From Akkermansia muciniphila (GTDB lineage: Bacteria > Verrucomicrobiota > Verrucomicrobiia > Limisphaerales > SXTU01): a DNA stretch of 38,355 nucleotides. The position numbers were made by a program, and so were the translations under genes. The stretch covers positions 1 to 38,355 of the forward strand of contig CAMCFN010000037.1 of the NCBI GenBank assembly GCA_945874145.1, in the 5' to 3' direction. Below the pieces are notes generated by a model. The model was not told the origin of the DNA and ran no database searches. It saw only the letters and a list, made by a program, of their open reading frames with translations. The first letter of the stretch is position 1. Each line of letters begins with the position of its first letter. Below are positions 10,136 through 17,492 of this stretch, in pieces.

Positions 10136-11917
10136 TCACACCGGCAGCCCCAGTTTGCGCCGCCCCTCGTCGGTCAGGCAGTTCGAACTCCAGCCCGGCT
10201 CCCAGGTGTGCTCCACGCGCACATGTTTCACGCCGGGCACTTGCAACAGGCGCTTTTGGATGGGCATGGAATTGCCGCCGGAACCGAAGGCAAAGTAGCC
10301 GAACCGCGGCCGGCCGCGATGCGGCATGGTCATGAGCACATGGACCGTCTCGCCGCGCACGCGCAGATCGAGCACCAGGCCTAGGTCCACGAGGCTGATC
10401 CCGGCGGTATAGAGCTGCTCATCTTTGCAGTCTTGCAGCGCTTTCCAAAGCGCCTCCTTCGAGATCGGACTGTCGCCAGCCTCACCTTGCCGGGCCAGAC
10501 GTCCGGGCTGCTGGGTAGGCGCGGCGGCACCCGCAGGCAATTCGCCGGCGGAGGGTTGCAGCGGGTTGACCAGCCGGTGCCGCAGTTCCTCCAGCAGCCG
10601 GGGGCCTTCGGTGGTGGTGAAGGGCAGCGCAGCGTAGGCGTTCTTCTGGTGCAGCACCGCGCCCGCCGGAACCTGCTTCACGGGCAGTGGATAGCGGCTC
10701 CAGAGCTGCCCGTGCGAACGGTAGAACAGCGAGGGCGATCCGGAATGCTTCAGCTCCGGCAGCCCATCGGCGCGGTGTTCGAGAAACAGCGCGATGAAGG
10801 AGTCTCGGCTTTGCGGGTTCGCAAAGCCGACCGCCCACAGATTGTCCCGGTGCACGGCATCCACATTCCCCGTTCGCAGTTTGCCGTCGGGCCCCATCCA
10901 CAGAATCTCCGTGAAGCAGTTGCCGGAGAAGACCCACTCATCGTCGCGCAGCGCGGGGGCCTCGAATTCCTTGACCGCGTGCATGGTGCCGGATTTGTGG
11001 AACCACGGCAGGCCCGCGTAGAAGCGGTATTCCACATCCACATGCACGCGGCTCGGCGTGAACACCGGATGCACCGGCGAATGCGGAAAGCCCCAGCGGC
11101 GGATGATCGTCGCCAGCGGACCGCGCACCACTTCGTAGTCTGGACAGGTCTCCCACAGCGTGACGCGGAATTTCTGAAAGTGGCCGGACGCCGCGTAGTC
11201 GTGCGCCCAGTCGATTCCGGGCGGCTCGCCGTGCCCTTCCCCACCGGCGAACAGCTCCAGCCCATGGTCGCGCTTGATGCTCATGCGTTCGAGCTGGCCC
11301 ATCTGCCGTGAGAGCGACGCCTTGTAATAGTCGTTCTCGATGTCCAGTCCGAAGCCCTCGCCGCGCGTCTCCAAATCACTCGGATAAGCCGGCAGTTCCG
11401 CGTCGGGGTTGCCGAAGAACACGAGATACGTCTGCCGCTGATGCATCGTGCCGCCTGCCATGAACAGCACTTTGGCCATGCGCTCCGTCCCTCGCCGCAC
11501 TTCGCCGTGAACCTGGCAAGGCACCTCGCGCAGCACGCCGTCGGCAATGCGCGCGACGCGGATTTCCCGTGCGAGCGAAGCGACCGCCGCCGCCGGAAAA
11601 CTCAGGAGCAGCTCGACTGGCTCCGGCGGACGCTCCAAGCCGAGCGGCTCGTCGAGGTGGACGATCTTGAAAGATTTCCAACCAAGCGCCCAGTTCCGCC
11701 AAGCAGGAGGCAGCGAAGCAACAGTTCCGAAACGAGCGGCGGGCATCAGTGGCTTGCCGGGACTCTCCTCCTCGTGCTGCGCCTGAATTGCCGTGTCGCG
11801 CAGCGAGTGGGTCAGCGCCCGCGCGAGCCGGAAATCCTTCTTCTTCCACGCGGCTTCAAGCAGGCGGAGCTTCTCCTCGAAGGAGTCGGTGCGGTGGGCG
11901 TAGGTGGTTTCGGTCAT
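10136..11917 (-). CDS. Large protein of unknown function with C-terminal MIP18/DUF59 domain
   Basis: 593 residues from ATG 11915-11917, whose ATG overlaps the TGA of the upstream membrane-protein gene (ATGA). No signal peptide is seen. Residues about 75-440 form a mostly beta region of unknown family (FFGNPDAELPAYPSDL, VDVEYRFYAGLPWFHKSG), which faintly recalls carbohydrate-binding or lyase beta-sandwiches. After a proline/glutamine linker (about 455-480), residues 485-593 match the MIP18 (DUF59/PaaD/SufT) fold: VDLGLVLDLRVRG, a long strand VHVLMTM, then VPGVKHVRVEHTWEPGW. MIP18 proteins help deliver iron-sulfur clusters. The family cysteine of the usual GCP motif is Arg here (GRP, 535-537), so canonical cluster transfer is doubtful. 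Confidence 0.7.
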   Translation of the reverse strand: MTETTYAHRTDSFEEKLRLLEAAWKKKDFRLARALTHSLRDTAIQAQHEEESPGKPLMPAARFGTVASLPPAWRNWALGWKSFKIVHLDEPLGLERPPEPVELLLSFPAAAVASLAREIRVARIADGVLREVPCQVHGEVRRGTERMAKVLFMAGGTMHQRQTYLVFFGNPDAELPAYPSDLETRGEGFGLDIENDYYKASLSRQMGQLERMSIKRDHGLELFAGGEGHGEPPGIDWAHDYAASGHFQKFRVTLWETCPDYEVVRGPLATIIRRWGFPHSPVHPVFTPSRVHVDVEYRFYAGLPWFHKSGTMHAVKEFEAPALRDDEWVFSGNCFTEILWMGPDGKLRTGNVDAVHRDNLWAVGFANPQSRDSFIALFLEHRADGLPELKHSGSPSLFYRSHGQLWSRYPLPVKQVPAGAVLHQKNAYAALPFTTTEGPRLLEELRHRLVNPLQPSAGELPAGAAAPTQQPGRLARQGEAGDSPISKEALWKALQDCKDEQLYTAGISLVDLGLVLDLRVRGETVHVLMTMPHRGRPRFGYFAFGSGGNSMPIQKRLLQVPGVKHVRVEHTWEPGWSSNCLTDEGRRKLGLPV

Positions 11918-12315
11918 GCAGGTGGCAGGGCGAACTCGCGCAGCCAATACCGATAACCAACTTCGGCTGCTGGCAGCGCCAAAATGATGCAGCCAGTGCC
12001 CACATGATAAGTGAGTGGGAAGTTGGCAAGAGCCGGGATCAGCGAAGCTGCACCCCACAGCCCAGGGCCAATGAGCATGACGGCCAAATACCATGATGCC
12101 CGCAGGTTCCGCTCAGACATGCCCTTGGGCAGCCGCAGACCGATGTGAAACCAAACGGAGGCTGGACAACCAAAAATGCACCCGATGAAAAGCAGGCCAA
12201 ACAAACCGCTCACAGCGCTATCGAGAAACCGAAGAGCACAAACACCGCCGAGGAAGACCGCCGCAGTGCCCATTCCACAAAAGAAAACCCGAGCGGTGAC
12301 GAGTGACAGGTTCAT
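11914..12315 (-). CDS. Small four-helix membrane protein, unknown function
   Basis: 133 residues with four hydrophobic stretches (about 8-30, 35-57, 72-92, 100-120), consistent with an integral inner-membrane protein. No family is recognised. Its TGA (11914-11916) overlaps the ATG of the next gene (11915-11917), the ATGA arrangement typical of translational coupling. Synthesis of this protein and of the MIP18-domain protein is therefore probably linked. It lies 25 bases downstream of the first DUF1501 gene and sits inside the minus-strand series. Confidence 0.65.
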   Translation of the reverse strand: MNLSLVTARVFFCGMGTAAVFLGGVCALRFLDSAVSGLFGLLFIGCIFGCPASVWFHIGLRLPKGMSERNLRASWYLAVMLIGPGLWGAASLIPALANFPLTYHVGTGCIILALPAAEVGYRYWLREFALPPA

Positions 12316-12340
12316 TCCTCACCTCTGAAGGCCCGAATTG

Positions 12341-13765
12341 CTAGCTGAACAACTCCGTGATCGGCGCGCCGCCGTTGACGATGTGCGTGGGGCGGCCGGT
12401 GAGGTCGTTAATCGTCGTGTTTTCCCAGTCGATGCCGAGGTGGTGGTAAAGCGTGGCAAGGAAGTCGCCGGGGCTGCACGGGCGCTCGGCGGGGTCTTCG
12501 CCGCGCTTGTCGCTCGCGCCGATGATGCCGCCGCCGGGGATGCCGCCGCCGGACCAGAGGTTGGTGAACACACGCGGCCAGTGGTCGCGGCCCGGCTGGA
12601 TCGTGCCCGCCACGCCGCTCGCAGGATGCGCGCCGGTGCTGCGGTCGTAGCTGATTTTTGGCGTGCGGCCAAACTCGCCGGTGACGACCACCATCACGCG
12701 CTTGGCGAGGCCGCGCGCGTGAATGTCCTCGATGAGCGCGGTCACGGCCTGGTCGTAGGCCCAGCAGCGGTAGCGCAGGCCGTTGAAGACGTGGGCGTTC
12801 ACGGCGTGGTCATCCCAGTTGTTGCCGGCGGTGCCGCAGATGGGGCCGTCCAGATTGCTATGGATGATTTCGACACCCGACTCCACGAGCCGACGCGCGA
12901 GGAGAAGCTGCTGGCCCCAACGGTGGCGGCCGTAGCGGTCGCGGGTGCGGGCGTCTTCCTTGCCGAGGTCGAAGGCGTCGCGGGTCTTGGGATTCGTGAG
13001 CAGAGTCACGGCCTGCGACTCGAATTGGTCGAGCGCGCCCAGTTCGCCCTCCTTGTCGAAGGACCGCTCCAGCGTGTCGAGGTTTTGCCGGAGCGCCGTG
13101 CGGTCGCTGAGGCGACGGGCTTCGGTGGCGCTGGTCTGGCCGATGTTGGGCACCTGGAAGTTCGGCCGGTTTGGGTCGTCGGAGATGGTGAAGGGGGAGT
13201 AGGCGTTGCCCAAGTAGGCCGGCCCGGCGTAGCCGCCTTCGATGGAGTTGATGGCGACGTAATTGGGCAATGGACTGGTGCGGCCGGCTTGCTTGGAGCG
13301 GAGGTAGTTCGCCAGGCACATCCAATCGGGATACTTGGGAGCGGGTTTGTCGCGCTCGTCCGGGTCGCCGGAAAGCATTCGCAAATGGCCGGCGGGATGG
13401 CCGCCCGCCCGGTGGGTCATCGAGCGGATGAGCGTGAACTTGTCGGCCATCTTCGCGTGGAGCGGGAGCAGCTCCGTGATGTTCATCCCGGGCACGTTCG
13501 TGGGGATGACGTTGAAGGGGCCGCGATAATCGGTGCTCGCGTCAGGCTTGGGGTCGTAGGTGTCAATGTGCGACAGGCCACCGATGAGCCACACCATGAT
13601 GACGGCGGTCTTCTCCTTCTGCGGTTTGCCGGCGTTCTCCGCGCGAAGGCGCAGCAACCCAGGCAAACTCAACGTGGCAAAGCCGGTGAGACCGATGTTC
13701 ATGAACCCGCGCCGGCTCACGGGGCCGGGGCAACGCACTACGGAGGATGGTTTTGATGAAGTCAT
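12341..13765 (-). CDS. Tat-exported DUF1501 protein, paralogue A
   Basis: 474 residues from ATG 13763-13765. A twin-arginine signal (SRRGFMNIGL, R18-R19) and hydrophobic stretch LSLPGLL predict export of a folded protein. DUF1501 proteins belong to the alkaline phosphatase/sulfatase-like superfamily and are abundant in Planctomycetes and Verrucomicrobia; their substrates are not established. Visible family motifs include VWLIGGLSHIDTYDPKP near the N-terminus, GGHPAG, DRYGRHRWGQQLLLARRLVE, WDDH and VTGEFGRTPK, plus a C-terminal DFLATLYHHLGID. The gene lies 38 bases downstream of a close paralogue, most simply a tandem duplication. Residues that coordinate metal in the superfamily (Asp/His near the N-terminus, DDH, GEFGRTP) appear retained. 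Confidence 0.88.
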   Translation of the reverse strand: MTSSKPSSVVRCPGPVSRRGFMNIGLTGFATLSLPGLLRLRAENAGKPQKEKTAVIMVWLIGGLSHIDTYDPKPDASTDYRGPFNVIPTNVPGMNITELLPLHAKMADKFTLIRSMTHRAGGHPAGHLRMLSGDPDERDKPAPKYPDWMCLANYLRSKQAGRTSPLPNYVAINSIEGGYAGPAYLGNAYSPFTISDDPNRPNFQVPNIGQTSATEARRLSDRTALRQNLDTLERSFDKEGELGALDQFESQAVTLLTNPKTRDAFDLGKEDARTRDRYGRHRWGQQLLLARRLVESGVEIIHSNLDGPICGTAGNNWDDHAVNAHVFNGLRYRCWAYDQAVTALIEDIHARGLAKRVMVVVTGEFGRTPKISYDRSTGAHPASGVAGTIQPGRDHWPRVFTNLWSGGGIPGGGIIGASDKRGEDPAERPCSPGDFLATLYHHLGIDWENTTINDLTGRPTHIVNGGAPITELFS

Positions 13766-13803
13766 GATTTTGGTCGGCTGACGCTTGATAAAGAGACGGT
13801 GAA

Positions 13804-15225
13804 CTAGCCGGTTAATTCGGTGATGGGGCTGCCGCCACTCACGATGTGCGTGGGCCGCCCGCTGAAGTCCTTGATCGTGGCGTTCTGCCAGTCGAGGCCG
13901 AGGTGATGGTAAATGGTCGCGAGGAAATCCGCCGGCAGGCAAGGGCGCTCCACGACTTCCTCGCCGCGCTTGTCGGACGCCCCGACCAGCCCGCCCATCT
14001 TGAAACCGCCGCCGGCCCAGAGGTTCGTGAAAGCCTGCGGCCAGTGATCGCGTCCCGGTTGCAAGGTGCCGGCGGGCCCGCTGCCATCGCCGCCGCCCGT
14101 GCTGCGGTCAAAGCTGATCTTGGGCGTCCGGCCAAACTCACCCGTGACCACCACGAGGACGCGCTGGTCGAGGCCGCGCGCGTAAATGTCCTCGACGAGC
14201 GCCGAGACCGCCTGGTCGTAGTTGCCCATGCGGAAGCGCAAGACGTCGAAGATGTGATGATCCACCGCGTGGTCATCCCAGACGCCCGTGCGTCCACAAA
14301 GCGGACCGCTCAACTGGCTCGTGACGATTTCGACGCCCGCCTCCACAAGCCGGCGCGCGAGCAGCAGCTGCTGGCCCCAGCGGTTCCGCCCGTAGCGGTC
14401 GCGCGTGCGGTTGTCCTCCTTGGTCAAATCAAACGCGTCGCGTGTCCTCGGGTTGGTGAGCAGGGTCAGGGCTTGCGACTCGAACTGGTCCAGCGCGCCC
14501 AATTCGCCCTCCTTGTCGAAGGCACGCTCAAGCGTGTCGAGGCTTTGGCGCAGCGCGGCGCGGTCGCCCAACCGGCGCGACTCCGCCGGGCCGCCTAGCC
14601 CGAGGTTCGGCACCTGGAAGCGCGGCTGGCCCGGGTCGTCCTGCACGGCAAAGGTCGAGTAGGCATCGCCAAGATAGGCCGGGCCGTTGTATTCGAGGGG
14701 CGCGTTCACGCCGACGTAGTTCGGCAACGAATTCGTCCGCCGCCCTTCCTGCGCGCGCAAGTAGTGCGCGACGGACATCCAATCGGGCAGGCGCGGCTTA
14801 GGTTTGTCGCGCGTGTCGAGGTCGCCGGAAAGCAATTGCATCGAGCCGGCGGGATGGCCGCCCGCCGTCTGCTTCATGCTGCGGACGAGGGTGAACTTGT
14901 CGGCCAGCTTCGCCTGCATCGGCAGCAGCTCCGTGAGCCGCGTGCCCGGCACGTTCGTCGCGATGGTGCGGAACGGGCCGCGATACTCGCTGGCGGCGTC
15001 GGGCTTGGGGTCGTAAGTGTCCAGGTGCGAGCAACCGCCTGGCTTCCAGACCATGATGACGGCAGTCTTGGGTTGACTCGGCTTGGCCGCTGCCGCTGCC
15101 CGCAGGCCGAACAACCCCGGCAAACTCAGACTCGAGAAGCCCGCCAGACCGATGCGCATGAACTCCCGCCGAGCGAACGGCCCAGGGCAGCGCACGACGG
15201 CGGGCGATGCTTTGGGAGGTGACAT
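13804..15225 (-). CDS. Tat-exported DUF1501 protein, paralogue B
   Basis: 473 residues from ATG 15223-15225; an in-frame TTG at 15229 would add two residues. The Tat signal reads ARREFMRIGLAGF (R19-R20). It shares long near-identical blocks with paralogue A downstream (FDKEGELGALDQFESQA, RWGQQLLLARRLVE, VVVTGEFGRTPKIS, NLWAGGGF) but differs in the first metal-site region (WKPGGCSHLDTYDPKP versus WLIGGLSHIDTYDPKP), where a Cys replaces Leu. The gene is preceded, 12 bases upstream, by the stop of the 750-residue exported protein. Pairs of DUF1501 and DUF1549/DUF1553 genes are a recurrent genomic partnership in these phyla, so a shared extracytoplasmic process is likely. Confidence 0.88.
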   Translation of the reverse strand: MSPPKASPAVVRCPGPFARREFMRIGLAGFSSLSLPGLFGLRAAAAAKPSQPKTAVIMVWKPGGCSHLDTYDPKPDAASEYRGPFRTIATNVPGTRLTELLPMQAKLADKFTLVRSMKQTAGGHPAGSMQLLSGDLDTRDKPKPRLPDWMSVAHYLRAQEGRRTNSLPNYVGVNAPLEYNGPAYLGDAYSTFAVQDDPGQPRFQVPNLGLGGPAESRRLGDRAALRQSLDTLERAFDKEGELGALDQFESQALTLLTNPRTRDAFDLTKEDNRTRDRYGRNRWGQQLLLARRLVEAGVEIVTSQLSGPLCGRTGVWDDHAVDHHIFDVLRFRMGNYDQAVSALVEDIYARGLDQRVLVVVTGEFGRTPKISFDRSTGGGDGSGPAGTLQPGRDHWPQAFTNLWAGGGFKMGGLVGASDKRGEEVVERPCLPADFLATIYHHLGLDWQNATIKDFSGRPTHIVSGGSPITELTG

Positions 15226-15237
15226 GGGCAAGGATGG

Positions 15238-17490
15238 CTACTTCTTGTCGGCGGGCAGCACGCGGATGCGGATGGGTTCGGACACAACGATGTCAGCAAT
15301 GTCCTTCGGCGCGGCGGCGTCCGTCGCGGCCTTCATGCGCTTGGCGGCATCAGCCTTCGCGGCTTCGGCGGACTTCAGTTTCTCCGATGCGGCTTTGGCA
15401 ACCGTTTCGACGGCGGCGCGTTTCTCGGCAGGCGCGGCGGTGACTTCAGCGGCGAGCTTCTTGGCCTCGACGGCGACAGCTGCGGCTTCCGCTTCCGCCT
15501 TCTTCTGCGCGGCCTCGGCGAGAAGTATCGCTGCCGGATTGTGCCGGTATTTGACCACGTAACCACTGGCCAAGGCAAAGGTGTGCTCGCCGGGCGCGGG
15601 CTTGAGCGCCGCGAGATCGAGCACGAGATCCGCCGTCTCGGCTTTGGCGGCGACCTCCAGAGGCTTGAGGCCGCTGGCGGCTGTGCCATAGGCCCGTAGT
15701 TGAAGCTGGCCGGAGATTTCGCTGCGCCAAGTGAGCTTGAGGGGGATGGTCAGCTTCTCGCCGGCCTTCACCTCCCAGACCTTGTCCTCGCGGGCGGCGA
15801 TGGTGATCGGCGTGCCCTCGGCGTCGGTGATGGACACGGGCACGTCCGCCATCAGGCGCGGCTTGGGAATCTCACCGCTCGCGTCGCGCACGGGCCAGGC
15901 CATCGAGGCTAGGTGGCACGGACGCGCGACGGTCGAGCCGTTGATTTGTGCCCGGCCAACGATCTTCGCGAAGCCCACCGAGCGCAGGGCCTTCTCCCCG
16001 GCGGTGACGAGCAACATGCCTTGCGATTTGCCCGCCGGGATCTTCAGCCCCGCCGCCGTCACGCCGGACGGAAGGTTTTCCATGGCCAGCTCGATCTCGC
16101 CATCGAAGCCATCGCGCCGGATGACGACCACTTCAAGTGCCATGGTGCCACCCGCCCGCAGCGCGATCGGTTTGGAGACCGCGTTACGGTCGCCGTTCCG
16201 TAGATTCATGTGCAACGCCCATGCCGCAAGCGCGAAGTCCGGCGTGGCCTTTCGGATGACGAGCCGGTAGATGTTCGCCGCCTCGCTGCGCGTGCCGCCG
16301 AAGAGGTCGCGGAGCTGCAGGCGGTAGAGGCCGTCCTCCTTGATCTCCAGCTTGCCCAGCACGTCGGGTGAGCCGCCGTCGTAGGGCGGGCCGTCGTAAG
16401 AGTAGCCGTTGCTCGACGGCTTCATCGGCGGCGGAATGTCATTCAGCTCGGCCACGTCGGTGAGCTTTTCCTTGTCGCCGTCCTGCGTGACGCGCTGCAC
16501 GAGCACGAACGGATCCGTCAGCAGTCCGAGCCGCTCCGACGCGACCTCGACCCACCAGACTTCGCCCTTCTTCGCGTTGAACTCGAACGTGTCCACGTCC
16601 GCCGCCGGGTAGAAGGCACCGGCAATGTCGCAGGGCAAGGTGATCTTCTGCGCTTTGGCGCGGTCGTTGTTTGGCTCGACCTCCACAGTCTTCGCGACGC
16701 CGAAATCCGCCGCCGGGTTCCACGAGAACGCGCTAACAGTGCGCGTCGCAGACTGGCGCGGGGCAGGAACGCTCGCCGCGACCTCCTGCAAGGCCAGCCG
16801 GTAGAAATGCTCCGGCCCGCCCTTGAAGGTCAGGCTGTGGACCTTGACGAAATACTTGCCGTTCGCCGCCGGTGTGAAGTCCAGCAGGCCGCTGGTGCGG
16901 TTGACGACGAGGTCGCGACCTTCGCCGTCGGCGACGATGAGCACGGGCGTCAGCTTGGAGTCGATTCCCGCCGTCGCGCACTCGATGACGACGCGTTTGC
17001 CTTTCGTGCCGGTGAACGCATAAAAGTCTACGGCCCGCGCCGTCATGGTGGCGTTGCAGACGGAATTCCCCTTAAGCTCCAGCGCGATTTCGAGGGTGGC
17101 GTTGGGCTTGGTGCGCGTCACCTCCGCCAGCTTGCTGACCGTGAACGCCCGCGCCGACGAGACGCCCAGCCGAGACACGAAGCGCGCGTCATGCACACCG
17201 ACGGGCGCATCCGCCGCGACGGTGACTAGGAACTTGTTCGCCTCGGGCTGGCCATCGGCGGCGAGCTTGGACTTGGCTGTGAGCTTGGGCGTGGAGAATT
17301 GCAGTTCGGTGACGTCCTCAAGGTTCTCGCCCGTGATGGCGACCTCGACCGTGGTGCCCACCTGCGCACCCATCGGCATGGTGGTGAGCAGGCGCGGCGT
17401 GGGGAGGATGACCTGTTGGGCGAAGGTCGGACCGGCGAGCGCGAGGCACGCGACTCCGGCAAAAAGACGGACGGATGACTTGGGTGACAT
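15238..17490 (-). CDS. Exported multi-domain beta-sandwich protein with alanine-rich coiled-coil tail
   Basis: 750 residues. Signal peptide about 1-24 (LALAGPTFAQ). Residues about 27-115 look like an Ig/IPT-like domain (TTVEVAITGENLEDVTELQFS). At least two pre-peptidase C-terminal (PPC)-like regions follow (DFYAFTGTKGKRVVIECA near 155, and VEVEPNNDRAKAQKI...DVDTFEFNAKKGEVWWVEV near 270-310). PPC domains are beta-sandwich modules found on secreted enzymes and structural proteins. From about 650 to 728 the chain turns into an Ala/Glu/Lys-rich predicted coiled coil, then ends in a short strand (EPIRIRVLPADKK). No enzymatic domain is visible. The 2-base gap to the upstream DUF1549/DUF1553 gene and 12 bases to the downstream DUF1501 gene imply one operon. 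A scaffold or binding role is inferred. Confidence 0.75.
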   Translation of the reverse strand: MSPKSSVRLFAGVACLALAGPTFAQQVILPTPRLLTTMPMGAQVGTTVEVAITGENLEDVTELQFSTPKLTAKSKLAADGQPEANKFLVTVAADAPVGVHDARFVSRLGVSSARAFTVSKLAEVTRTKPNATLEIALELKGNSVCNATMTARAVDFYAFTGTKGKRVVIECATAGIDSKLTPVLIVADGEGRDLVVNRTSGLLDFTPAANGKYFVKVHSLTFKGGPEHFYRLALQEVAASVPAPRQSATRTVSAFSWNPAADFGVAKTVEVEPNNDRAKAQKITLPCDIAGAFYPAADVDTFEFNAKKGEVWWVEVASERLGLLTDPFVLVQRVTQDGDKEKLTDVAELNDIPPPMKPSSNGYSYDGPPYDGGSPDVLGKLEIKEDGLYRLQLRDLFGGTRSEAANIYRLVIRKATPDFALAAWALHMNLRNGDRNAVSKPIALRAGGTMALEVVVIRRDGFDGEIELAMENLPSGVTAAGLKIPAGKSQGMLLVTAGEKALRSVGFAKIVGRAQINGSTVARPCHLASMAWPVRDASGEIPKPRLMADVPVSITDAEGTPITIAAREDKVWEVKAGEKLTIPLKLTWRSEISGQLQLRAYGTAASGLKPLEVAAKAETADLVLDLAALKPAPGEHTFALASGYVVKYRHNPAAILLAEAAQKKAEAEAAAVAVEAKKLAAEVTAAPAEKRAAVETVAKAASEKLKSAEAAKADAAKRMKAATDAAAPKDIADIVVSEPIRIRVLPADKK

Positions 17491-17492
17491 GG

